DNA from: Ilyomonas sp965247435
GTDB lineage: Bacteria > Bacteroidota > Bacteroidia > Chitinophagales > Chitinophagaceae
Length of the DNA: 64,000 nucleotides
Assembly: GCA_965247435.1 (NCBI GenBank)
Contig: OZ252019.1
Coordinates: 1,240,001-1,304,000, forward strand
Direction of reading: 5' to 3'
In this document: one piece after another, positions 16,642 to 25,282 of the stretch
Layout: the number at the start of each line of letters is the position of its first letter
How positions within the stretch are numbered: position 1 is the stretch's first letter
Notes under the pieces: generated by a model
Told to the model about the DNA's origin: nothing
Seen by the model: the letters and a program-made list of their open reading frames with translations, nothing else
Databases searched by the model: none
Program-made: the position numbers and the translations under genes

Positions 16642-17558
16642 GAGCCTATCCGAAAAATAAGTCAGAGTGTTTCCAGACGATGTGAGCACAAGCGAGATGG
16701 AGGAAGGCTTCATAATTCTGCTGTTTCTTTTCCCATCGGATGAGCAGCCTTCGGAACCGGTTCATCCAGGAGTGCGTCCGTTCGCAAACCCACCTTCTTG
16801 CCCGGTAATGCGGTTCCTCTTTCTTTTCCTCTTTTTCCTGCCAGCGGCTTTTGATGTGATCTTCATAACCCAGTTCTCCGATCAGGCGGCGCACACTTTT
16901 ACTGTCATAGCCTTTATCAGCACAGAAATGCTGCGGATACTCTTCTGCGGCAAAAGGCGGCAGAAAAGGCATGGTAAGCCATACCTCCTCGACCTTCTTT
17001 ACATCATGCACGTTCGCTCCGCTGACTGTTAGTCCTACCGGCAGTCCGTTTGTTTCTGTGAGCAGGTGGCGTTTGACACCTGCTTTGCCACGATCCGTCG
17101 GGTTCGCTCCTGTGGTGCCCCCTCCCAAAGGAGCTTTGGTCTGACAGCCGTCTATGGACTGGTATTCCCAATCCAGCTTATCCTCCACATGCAACTGCAT
17201 CAGACCGCTTTCCCACAACTGCCGGAACACACCGGCTTCCCGCCATCTCTGAAAGCGGTCATGAACGGTAGAGGGACAGCCAAGCGAGCGGGGCAGCGAC
17301 TTTCAGTGTCCTCCCGTGCGCAGCAGATAGAAAATCGCAAAGAACATCTGGCGGTTGGTTTTCGCAGGGCGGCCTTTGCCCCCAGTCTTTGTTTTCATAT
17401 CCGGCAGTAATGGCTCGGCTGCCAGCCATAAACTTTCAGAAGGTAAAAATGCCACATTTATCTCATCTTCGTAACGAGTTGCAATCATGGAAATAATTAA
17501 GTTTAGTCACTTCTAATTTACTCCATTTTTTGCAACTCCTTGTTTTTCGGATAGGCTC
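16642..17558 (-). mobile_element. IS5-family insertion sequence
   Basis: A 917-bp element with perfect terminal inverted repeats GAGCCTATCCGAAAAA (left end 16642-16657; right end 17543-17558 in reverse complement), flanked by a 3-bp direct repeat TAA (16639-16641 and 17559-17561). The size, the terminal sequence and the single DDE transposase fit the IS5 family (IS427-like subgroup, inferred). The clean ends and target duplication indicate a relatively recent insertion. Confidence 0.9.
16646..17488 (-). pseudogene. IS5-family DDE transposase interrupted by an in-frame TGA
   Basis: A single frame of 281 codons runs from ATG at 17488 to the stop at 16646 but contains a TGA at 17303-17305. The family pattern RTG-C-Q-W-(R/K)-x-LP is RTGGH*KSLP here, so the stop most likely replaced the Trp codon. 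Both halves are otherwise intact. The N-terminal part shows LPDMKTKTGGKGRPAKTNRQMFFAIFYLLRTG. The C-terminal part shows the catalytic D in SIDGCQTKAPLGGG, D in FCADKGYDS, and E in VCERTHSWMNRFRRLLIRWEK. Because frame is kept across the stop, this is a nonsense mutation and not the programmed frameshift used by some IS5 relatives. Confidence 0.85.
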
Positions 17559-17561
17559 TAA

Positions 17562-18181
17562 ACCACTTCTTACTTGTTGAAATATATTTGGAGCATCTCT
17601 ATTATCCCGCGCTCCAGCTTCCTTAGCGGCAGCATCAACACCCGCCTGTTTAAACAGCGTTGTACGTTTTAACTACAGCAAAACGCATTTTAGTCATGCC
17701 TGTCAGTGCATTACTCCGCAACTTTGCCCTGACAAAAAACGCTAAACCTGCAGATTGCAGCAACCGGTTTTTTAAGAAACATCAGCAAACCCTTCACACA
17801 GTATTTGGTAAAGAACGGCCATGCCATAACCGTTATCAGCAGTAAAAAGAGTGCACCAAAGAGTTAGAAGCCCTGAACGCAACAGCGGCAACCGGCAGCA
17901 TTGAAGTCGTTGCTGTTTCTTACCGGTACGTTTACAAGTGCCGATGGCGTGCAGGTAATGGAGCCGTTTAAGGCGCACACGCTTTTTCGATCAGTTTGTT
18001 CACCCGCTGGCGATAGCTAACGCGTGCTGCAATAGCGTATCACAAGGTTTCTATAAGCAGCAATTTCAATGGAACACGCTATCTTCATCATACCTGCGTT
18101 TTTTCAACATCGGCTACCGATACGGTGCCTGCAGGCGTTGTTCATCGTTTTAAAGGATACCTTTATAAAGAACAAACAACC
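17562..18181. other. 620-bp gap with no confident gene
   Basis: Between the IS and the AraC-type gene only short ORFs are present. One plus-strand segment around 17890-18015 reads coding-like (FLTGTFTSADGVQVMEPFKAHTLF) but has no start and ends in a stop after about 50 codons, so this may be a decayed gene. Nothing recognisable was found otherwise. Confidence 0.4.
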
Positions 18182-18937
18182 ATGGACAACGACTTCTATC
18201 ACAAATTTGTTAAACCAGACAACGCACTTGCTGATTTTGTAGAAAGTATCGGCATGTTTCATAATCCATCGGAAGCAGCAAAAGAAGTGGTGGTAATGCC
18301 GGATGGCAGGATTGATTTGTTTCTCTGGCAATCGCCGGCCCGGCCTTTCGAGGTTATACTTATCGGGTTAGAAACTTTTCCCGAAACCAGAAGCATTGCG
18401 CCACACGCGCGCGCTTTTGTTATTAGCTTTAAACCGCTTGCCGTGGAGTATATTTTACATACTGCTATTGCTGATATACTAAACAGTGCCAAAAATCTTG
18501 CAGATGATTTTTTGAATTTTAATAAGGATGATCTCACAGACTTTGATGCATTTTATGCTAAAGCATCGCAAACAATAACCGCGCTGTTACCCGCAGCCGT
18601 TGATGAAAGAAAACAGAAACTATTTGATTTGATTTATACATCCAGCGGCGAGCTGAGCGTAGCAGCGCTTTCCCGAAGCGTATTCTGGAGCAGCCGGCAA
18701 ATCAACCGTTATTTCAACCAACAATTCGGGCTTTCCTTAAAAGCGTATTGTACTATCTTACGGTTCCGGGCTTCCCTGACACATATTGCAGAAGGCAAAC
18801 TTTTTCCGGAGCTGGCTTTTGCCGATCAAACCCATTTTATAAAGGAAATAAAAAAGTTTTCCGGCGTAGTGCCGAAAGAATTATATAAAAATAAAAACGG
18901 CCGATTTGTACTATTATCCGTGTTGCAGCAGCAATAG
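18182..18937 (+). CDS. AraC family transcriptional regulator
   Basis: A 251-aa regulator. The N-terminal domain has the ligand-like ALADFVESIGMFHN ... VVVMPDGRIDLFLW pattern seen in many Bacteroidota AraC proteins. The C-terminal AraC/XylS DNA-binding domain (about 165-245) shows ELSVAALSRSVFWSSRQINRYFNQQFGLSLKAYC and LAFADQTHFIKEIKKFSGVVPKEL, the second helix-turn-helix with the F-x-x-x-x-G-x-x-P signature. An upstream ATG at 18125 would add 19 residues without family-like sequence, so the ATG at 18182 is preferred. The FAD monooxygenase gene begins 28 nt after the stop and is the probable target or partner. Confidence 0.87.
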   Translation: MDNDFYHKFVKPDNALADFVESIGMFHNPSEAAKEVVVMPDGRIDLFLWQSPARPFEVILIGLETFPETRSIAPHARAFVISFKPLAVEYILHTAIADILNSAKNLADDFLNFNKDDLTDFDAFYAKASQTITALLPAAVDERKQKLFDLIYTSSGELSVAALSRSVFWSSRQINRYFNQQFGLSLKAYCTILRFRASLTHIAEGKLFPELAFADQTHFIKEIKKFSGVVPKELYKNKNGRFVLLSVLQQQ

Positions 18938-18965
18938 TTTTGTGTTTTAAAAACAAGAAATCTAT

Positions 18966-20126
18966 ATGTTGATAACGAACAAATCAATAGCCATTGTTGG
19001 CGGCGGCCCCGGCGGACTTACCCTGGCAAGACTGCTGCAAATGCAAGGTGCGCAGGTAAAAGTATATGAAAGAGATGTAAGCAAAGATGCGCGCCTGATA
19101 GGCTCGCCGCTTGATATGCATGAAGAATCTGGATTGGCGGCGATACGCAAAGCGGATTTATTAAACGAGTTTAAGCAGCAGTATCGCCCCGGCGCAGATA
19201 AAATGCTTGTTGTAAACGAACAGGCAGCAATATGTTACAGCGATCACGAAAGCAAACCTGCGGAAGATTTTGGCAATGAACATTTTCGCCCGGAGATAGA
19301 CCGCGGTCCGCTGAGAGCTATGCTGCTAAGTTCTTTACAACCTCATACGGTAGTGTGGGATAGTCATTTCATTGCTATGGAAGCGCAGGCCGAAGGATGG
19401 ATATTACATTTTAAAAACGGTACATCGCCTTACGCAGATCTTGTAGTTGCTGCTGATGGCGCTAATTCTAAAATCCGCCCATATATCACGAACAGCAAAG
19501 CTTTTTATTCGGGCATAACGATGCTGGAAGGCAATGTACCCAACGCAAAAGAAGCAGCGCCGCATATTTATGCGCTAACAAACGGCGGCAAAATAATGGC
19601 CTTCGGAAATACAAAAGATATATTGCTCGGGCAAAAGGGCAACGGCGATATAACTTTTTATGCAAGCTTTAAAGTAGCGGAGGCATGGGCAGCCAATAAC
19701 GGCCTCGATTATACTGATAATGGACAGATGCTGGAATGGTTTAAGAAAGAATATGCCGGATGGAGCCCTGTCTGGTACGAACTGTTTCAAAATGCAGCAA
19801 CGCTTTTTACTCCACGCCCCATTTATTGTATGCCGTTGGACCAAACATGGGAAGCTTTACCCAATGTAACCATGCTTGGCGATGCTGCGCATGTAATGCC
19901 GCCTTTTGCAGGAGAAGGCGCCAACATGGCGATGCTGGATGCTTTAGAGTTGAGTGAATGCTTAACGGCTGGTGGCTGCAATACCTTGCAGGAAGCCATC
20001 GCTGTTTATGAAACAGCCATGCGTACAAGAGCAGCAACCGCAGCACAGGAATCGCTCGACAATGGTGAACGGATGCATTCGGAAGATGCTTTGAGTACGA
20101 TGCTGAACTTTTTTAACGGGCATTAA
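18966..20126 (+). CDS. FAD-dependent monooxygenase (TetX/PHBH-like)
   Basis: A 386-aa class A flavoprotein monooxygenase. The N-terminal GxGxxG FAD site is IAIVGGGPGGLTLARLL (about residues 8-24) followed by the ribose-binding acid in KVYERD. An internal LVVAADGANSKIRPY carries the DG motif. The second FAD motif is GDAAHVMPPFAGEGANMAMLDA (about residue 298). The combination of GSPLDMHEESGLAAI and PFAGEGANMAMLDA is typical of the TetX-like branch, which hydroxylates aromatic or polyketide substrates; whether it acts on tetracyclines cannot be told from sequence. Together with the AraC-type gene just upstream it looks like a regulator-enzyme pair. Confidence 0.88.
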   Translation: MLITNKSIAIVGGGPGGLTLARLLQMQGAQVKVYERDVSKDARLIGSPLDMHEESGLAAIRKADLLNEFKQQYRPGADKMLVVNEQAAICYSDHESKPAEDFGNEHFRPEIDRGPLRAMLLSSLQPHTVVWDSHFIAMEAQAEGWILHFKNGTSPYADLVVAADGANSKIRPYITNSKAFYSGITMLEGNVPNAKEAAPHIYALTNGGKIMAFGNTKDILLGQKGNGDITFYASFKVAEAWAANNGLDYTDNGQMLEWFKKEYAGWSPVWYELFQNAATLFTPRPIYCMPLDQTWEALPNVTMLGDAAHVMPPFAGEGANMAMLDALELSECLTAGGCNTLQEAIAVYETAMRTRAATAAQESLDNGERMHSEDALSTMLNFFNGH

Positions 20127-20191
20127 AAGCGTAGCCCTGCAAAGGTGTATTATCGTGTAGCTTCTTCCACATCATCCGGCCCTTAAACCGG

Positions 20192-20698
20192 TTACGCTTT
20201 ATTCAATTGAGACAATTGCCATTCGGGCCTTACAAAGTGGCAGGTATAGCCGTACGGATGTTTTTGCAGATAAGCCTGGTGCTCTTCTTCCGCATTCCAA
20301 AAGTCGGAAGCCGGCGCCACTTCGGTTACAATAGAGCCCGGCCATACACCGGAGGCATTCATCTCGTTGATTAATGCCTGCGCTGTTTGCTGTTGTGCAT
20401 CGCTTACATAAAAAATAGCGGAGCGGTACGAAGCGCCCACATCATTGCCCTGGCGGTTTCTCGTGGTAGGGTTATGAATCTGGAAGAAAAATTCCAGCAG
20501 CCTTCGGTACGATAATTTTTCGGGATCGAACGTGACAGCGATTGCTTCGGCGTGCGTGCCATGATTGCGATAAGTTGCATTTTTTACATTTCCGCCGGTG
20601 TAGCCAACAACTGTTGACGTTACGCCCGGAAGTTCTCTTATCAGTTCTTCCACACCCCAGAAACAACCGCCCGCCAGTATTGCTTTTTCACTTGACAT
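20192..20698 (-). CDS. msrA: Peptide-methionine (S)-S-oxide reductase
   Basis: A 168-aa MsrA that repairs oxidised methionine (S-sulfoxide epimer). The active-site motif is GGCFWGVEE with nucleophile C12. Other family blocks are VVGYTGGNVKNATYRNHGTHAEAIAVTFDP and FFQIHNPTTRNRQGNDVGASYRSAIFY. The length matches stand-alone MsrA, with no MsrB fusion. A second, resolving Cys at the C-terminus is not present (the end reads HFVRPEWQLSQLNKA), so recycling may be by the one-Cys route. It is convergent with the monooxygenase gene; no operon partner. Confidence 0.95.
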   Translation of the reverse strand: MSSEKAILAGGCFWGVEELIRELPGVTSTVVGYTGGNVKNATYRNHGTHAEAIAVTFDPEKLSYRRLLEFFFQIHNPTTRNRQGNDVGASYRSAIFYVSDAQQQTAQALINEMNASGVWPGSIVTEVAPASDFWNAEEEHQAYLQKHPYGYTCHFVRPEWQLSQLNKA

Positions 20699-21113
20699 TG
20701 ATAATTGTATTTATATTGGAAAAGAAGGACTCAACTTTAAAGCCAATTTATTTACCTCCTTACGGTATAAGCTGCAGATTAGCCGCCTTGTTATCGTAGC
20801 AGACACCGGAAGCAGAAAAATGCAAACAATTTTTTAGCAGTTTACCTTGTAAAGCTTACTTCACTTTTTACATAGTAATCTTCACACTGCCTGCGGGTTG
20901 TTTTTGCTTTAACGATGAAACTCTACTTATCAACAGTAATAATATCCCGTTTAAATGCTTACTCTTTTACTGTTTTAAGAGGCAACTGCTTACCGCGTTA
21001 CCAGCGCTTTATGGCGGTAAGATGTTTCTATGTATATTATTTTTTGGAAAATGGTTGGGCAAATAGTGTTTATATCCGTTTGCCGGTTTACTTTTCCACT
21101 AAATTCTGCTACT
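20699..21113. other. Divergent intergenic region, no gene seen
   Basis: 415 bp between msrA (minus) and the T9SS protein (plus). It must carry promoters for both, but no clear TTTG / TAnnTTTG pair was found. Short ORFs here have no recognisable features. Confidence 0.4.
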
Positions 21114-23780
21114 ATGAAGCCGCTCTTTTTACTCCTGCTTGCCGCCTTGCCGGTACTGTACACCAACGCCCAGTGGAGCGATAAAACCAACTACTTTACC
21201 GACAGTAACCACATGCCGGTAAGTACCACTACCGGCGACCAGCAAAACGCTTTAACCATCCGCTCTTATCCAGACAGCGGTTATATTGTTTTCTGGGAAG
21301 ACAACCGCAACAGTGCTGCCACCAACCAGGATATTTACGCGCAAAAATTTGACAAGGCCGGCAAACGGCTCTGGGCGGCGGATGGCATACCTGTTTCAAC
21401 CGGCGCTAACCGGCAACACCTGTATCCGGGCACCAATGCCGATAGCCGCAGCTATTCCTATGCAGCTACCGATAGTGCCAACGGCTTTTACATCACGTAC
21501 ATAGATGACAGCACGAACCAATACGCGTGGCCGCGTATCATTGTGCAGCATATAACACCCGCCGGCAGCCGCGTCTTCGGCACGTTGGGTTACATTATTG
21601 CAGAAGCCAAAGGCAACAGTTATAGCTACGATGCGCCACAATTGATCGCCGATGGCAACAAGGGTTTTTACATTGCTTATAAACGGCTTACCGGCAGCAA
21701 TATGGATGTGCAGGCTTATTGCTACAAAGACGAAAACGGCGCCATGAAATACTATGGCGGCGGGCAGATGGACTATAACGTATATCTTACACAAATTGGT
21801 GGCTGCGCCAATTACACCCTTGCTTTTCGCGATGCGTATGCTTCAGACTTTGCAATTTATCCCGACCGGCAAAACGGCTGCAATGTGGTAATGTCGCTAA
21901 AGGAAAACGGGTTGGGCAACAACCCGGCGTACATTGGTTTTAACCGGCTTATCCGTGTAAAGAAAAATACCACCACGCACCGGTATGGCGATAATACCAC
22001 GTTTACTTATAAGAAAGATACCGTAGTCACTTATTATCGTCCTTTCTACCATACTTATCAATGGACCTGTGGCGACGGAGGCACAGGTACGGGCTATGTG
22101 CTGGAAAGCAACGGCTTTCAAAAAGTTGGCTATTCTTCGTACGAAGTAGAAAAGGCGCTCGGCGTTACACTTGCTACTTCCGGCAACATCAATGCAGATA
22201 TCATTACGTCCAACAGCAGGCTTTATACCAACACGGTTTCGCCATGGTTCACACAACGGTTTGTTAACCGTAGCGAAGTGTTTGATGATATGCCTTACGA
22301 ATTTAAGGTAACACCTTACACGCCAAGAACCTATGGTAATACGGTAAAGCCGGGCCTGAATAAAATCAACGGCGGCACCGATACCCTGCTTTCTAATGGC
22401 GATACCTATTTATACAACTATAGCATGAACGGCGGCGGCGGGGCAGTGTATGCTACTGCCCTGTGCCGCAATGTAGCCAATACCCACTACGATGTATTGC
22501 TGCAAGGATTGCAACTGTCTAAAAAAACGGCCGACTCTTTTGCGGTAGAGTACGCAACCGCATTAAAGAAGGGAATTATTATTGGCAAAGACACCGCCGG
22601 AATTAAATATTACAACCCCCGCGTATCGGTGGACGCCAATGGCAGGGGCACATTTTATATACGAGATTATTACACCGACATCAGGGTGAGTCCTATTATT
22701 AACGGCGCTCAGTTGGCCTGGGGCGCGATGGGGCGTCTCATCGGAGGTGGTTTGTATGGAAGCAGCTATTACTATGCCGACGCTCCCTTTTTAACGGTGG
22801 ATGCAAAAAACGGGACGGGCGTACTTACCTGGCAGGATTACCGCAACTACAGCGGTAGTAATGGTCTCAACATTATGATGCGGCATTTAGATAAGCTTAC
22901 AACAGCCAATTATTACCCGCCCTACAAGCCCGTAGAACCATCGCTTAATTCAAACCTGCAGACCTTTCCGCTGGCGCTGGCAGGCAGCTCCAAAAAGTTC
23001 TCACTGCTCGAGATGCTTAATCCTTACCCAGGCTATCCTTCGCCGTATGGCTATGCTTCGCCGGTGCTGGAGATACAGGACAATGTAAACCTCGGCGTGG
23101 TGTATGCAGATGTGCATCAGAACACAGGCGGAACAGTTCGGCAATATAACGGCGATGCTTACCTCGACCGGAACATCAACGTGCGCACCGAAACGCATGT
23201 TGCCGCCGCTACAAAGATTGTTTCCCGATTCTTCTTTACCACTGCCGATTTTAATGCGCTGAAAGCCGCCGATGCAAGCGTGAAAACGCCGGCCGACCTT
23301 ATTATTTTAAGGCAGCCATCTACCGCTGCCACTGCGCCCTCTGCTTATACGCCGGCCGCTAACGAAAAGAATTTTGCAGTAATAGCATGGAAGGCGGTTA
23401 ACAATGGCTATTATATACAGGCGGGCATCAGCGGATTTGTGGGCAACAACAATTATTTCATTTTCCCGGCTGCTGCGTTTAGTGCTATCCAGGTTTATCA
23501 GCCGGTGGCGGCCAATGCAATGGCAGCAGGCAATTCATTCATTAAAAAGCTTTATCCCACACCCGTTACCAATGGTCAGCTAATTATTACAACAGGCAAT
23601 GCGCCGGTAACTGCCATGACGGTGGAAGTGTATGCCGGTGATGGCAAACTGCTGTACAGACAAACTTTGCCGTATGCCACACAGGAAATTCGCATGCCGT
23701 TGGTTGCAAGCGGTGTATATAGAGTAAAAATAACATCTGGCAAATATATTTTTGAGCAAGCGGTTGTTTGCACGAAGTAA
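21114..23780 (+). CDS. Large secreted protein with C-terminal T9SS sorting domain
   Basis: An 888-aa exported protein. An in-frame ATG at 21030 exists, but the ATG at 21114 gives a clean signal peptide (MKPLFLLLLAALPVLYTNAQW) and is chosen. The N-terminal third has repeated WEDNRNS..., DIYAQKFDKAGKRLW, FYITYIDDSTNQYAW segments that look like beta-propeller blades (repeat motif W-x-D-x-R-x, seen again as LTWQDYRNYSG near residue 580). The C-terminal 80 residues (FIKKLYPTPVTNGQLIITTG to YIFEQAVVCTK) are a T9SS type A sorting domain. No catalytic motif is recognised. It is probably a cell-surface or extracellular binding protein of unknown role. Confidence 0.8.
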   Translation: MKPLFLLLLAALPVLYTNAQWSDKTNYFTDSNHMPVSTTTGDQQNALTIRSYPDSGYIVFWEDNRNSAATNQDIYAQKFDKAGKRLWAADGIPVSTGANRQHLYPGTNADSRSYSYAATDSANGFYITYIDDSTNQYAWPRIIVQHITPAGSRVFGTLGYIIAEAKGNSYSYDAPQLIADGNKGFYIAYKRLTGSNMDVQAYCYKDENGAMKYYGGGQMDYNVYLTQIGGCANYTLAFRDAYASDFAIYPDRQNGCNVVMSLKENGLGNNPAYIGFNRLIRVKKNTTTHRYGDNTTFTYKKDTVVTYYRPFYHTYQWTCGDGGTGTGYVLESNGFQKVGYSSYEVEKALGVTLATSGNINADIITSNSRLYTNTVSPWFTQRFVNRSEVFDDMPYEFKVTPYTPRTYGNTVKPGLNKINGGTDTLLSNGDTYLYNYSMNGGGGAVYATALCRNVANTHYDVLLQGLQLSKKTADSFAVEYATALKKGIIIGKDTAGIKYYNPRVSVDANGRGTFYIRDYYTDIRVSPIINGAQLAWGAMGRLIGGGLYGSSYYYADAPFLTVDAKNGTGVLTWQDYRNYSGSNGLNIMMRHLDKLTTANYYPPYKPVEPSLNSNLQTFPLALAGSSKKFSLLEMLNPYPGYPSPYGYASPVLEIQDNVNLGVVYADVHQNTGGTVRQYNGDAYLDRNINVRTETHVAAATKIVSRFFFTTADFNALKAADASVKTPADLIILRQPSTAATAPSAYTPAANEKNFAVIAWKAVNNGYYIQAGISGFVGNNNYFIFPAAAFSAIQVYQPVAANAMAAGNSFIKKLYPTPVTNGQLIITTGNAPVTAMTVEVYAGDGKLLYRQTLPYATQEIRMPLVASGVYRVKITSGKYIFEQAVVCTK

Positions 23781-23927
23781 AATGGGGTTAATGGTAAAAA
23801 GGAATTGTGTTGATGCTAATATCTTTTCCGTCCGGCGGCCTGCCCATGCAGCAGCTTGTTAACGGTTTCGGAATTATTATTCTCAGATAACTTTACCTTT
23901 ATATACCTCCTCATAAAAACTATCTGT

Positions 23928-25217
23928 ATGCAAACCGGGTTACTTGCAGTTAACAACTGGTCTGGCGTCAACAAGTTTTTCTTCCGCTTTTTCGCTGCTT
24001 ATTTTTTCATTTACATCTTTCCTTTCCCGGTCGGGTATGTGCCGCTTACCGATACCATCAATACCTGGTACAACAGCATTTGGGATGCGGCCGTGCCCTG
24101 GGCGGGAGCGCATATTTTGCATATCGACTATCCCGTAACCGTTAAGCCGAACGGCAGCGGCGATACGACCTACAACTATGTGCAATTGTTCCTGTTTACG
24201 GTGCTGGCAATTGTGGCTGCTATTAGCTGGTCTGTTGCCGACCGCAAAAGAAAAAACTACGACCTGCTGCTGTATTGGGTAATGGTATATGTGCGTTATT
24301 ACCTGGCTTTTACCATGCTCAGCTACGGCTTTTATAAAATCATCAAGACCCAGTTTCCTTTTCCTTTTTACAATTTAACGGAGACCTATGGCGAGTCGTC
24401 GCCCATGGGGTTGTTGTGGAATTTCATGGGCTATTCTACTACGTTTAATATGTTTACAGGACTGGCCGAAGTGATTGGCGGCTTCCTCCTGCTGTACCGC
24501 AAAACAACCACGTTCGGGGCATTATTGCTGATGACAGTACTAAGCAATATTGTAGCCATGAACTTTTGCTACGATGTGCCGGTAAAACTGTACTCCGGAA
24601 ATTTATTCTTGATGGCCGTTTTTATTGCGATGCCGGATATGTGGCGGCTTATTAATTTCTTTTTTAAGAATCAGGCCGTTCCTGCAGTAAATATGAAACC
24701 GCAGTTTCACAAAAAACGGATGCGTATTTCGTGGATATGCGTGAAGGTCTTACTGATTGGAAGTGTGTTATATACAACCATCTCCGGCGTGTGGGACGGG
24801 TATAAATTGTATGGAGACGAAGCTACTCAAAAAACGCCTTTTTTCGGTATCTACCACGTGGCGAGTTTTGTTAAGAATAAAGATACGCTGCCACCGCTGG
24901 CAACCGATACCGCGCAATGGAAAACGGTGAGTATTACTTATGCGGATTATGCGGTTATCAGGATGATGAACGACAGTTCCAAAGGCTATCATTTTGCGCC
25001 GGACACGGCGAAGAAAACCATTAATTTTTTCTCCAACAAAGACACCCTGCATAAATCGCTGCTTGCTTATGATAAGCTGAATGATTCGGATATACTGATT
25101 CACGGGAAGCTGCAGGATGATTCCGTTTCCATCGTAATACAAAAAATAAATCTCAGCAAACTGCGCTTAATCAGCCGCGGTTTTCACTGGATCAACGAAT
25201 ATCCGTATAACAAGTAG
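23928..25217 (+). CDS. Polytopic membrane protein, DoxX-like
   Basis: A 429-aa integral membrane protein. The ATG at 23928 is preferred over 23856 because it begins the sequence leading into the first membrane segment (FFFRFFAAYFFIYIFPF). Further hydrophobic helices are LFLFTVLAIVAAISW, YYLAFTMLSYGFYKII, MFTGLAEVIGGFLLLY, ALLLMTVLSNIVAMNF and LFLMAVFIAMPDM, then VKVLLIGSVLYTTISG. The GLAEVIGGFLLL and LSNIVAMNF pieces resemble the DoxX/DoxD-like family. The C-terminal about 130 residues are soluble (KTINFFSNKDTLHKS, DSILIHGKLQ-like strands) and probably lie outside the membrane. Function unknown. Confidence 0.65.
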   Translation: MQTGLLAVNNWSGVNKFFFRFFAAYFFIYIFPFPVGYVPLTDTINTWYNSIWDAAVPWAGAHILHIDYPVTVKPNGSGDTTYNYVQLFLFTVLAIVAAISWSVADRKRKNYDLLLYWVMVYVRYYLAFTMLSYGFYKIIKTQFPFPFYNLTETYGESSPMGLLWNFMGYSTTFNMFTGLAEVIGGFLLLYRKTTTFGALLLMTVLSNIVAMNFCYDVPVKLYSGNLFLMAVFIAMPDMWRLINFFFKNQAVPAVNMKPQFHKKRMRISWICVKVLLIGSVLYTTISGVWDGYKLYGDEATQKTPFFGIYHVASFVKNKDTLPPLATDTAQWKTVSITYADYAVIRMMNDSSKGYHFAPDTAKKTINFFSNKDTLHKSLLAYDKLNDSDILIHGKLQDDSVSIVIQKINLSKLRLISRGFHWINEYPYNK

Positions 25218-25282
25218 AGAATTTAGTAAATAAGCCATTCCTTTACCAGATTAAATAAGCATAGTCATGCATGGCCATCGGG

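Noticed and set aside
17303..17305. TGA in the transposase as a selenocysteine codon
   Set aside because: The family position is Trp and no selenocysteine-type hairpin or motif is seen; a nonsense mutation is simpler.
17660..17845. 61-aa ORF after the IS
   Set aside because: No recognisable features; may be part of a decayed gene.
20126..20192. Bidirectional terminator between the monooxygenase gene and msrA
   Set aside because: AAAGCGTA and TACGCTTT face each other but are separated by about 50 nt, giving only a weak stem.
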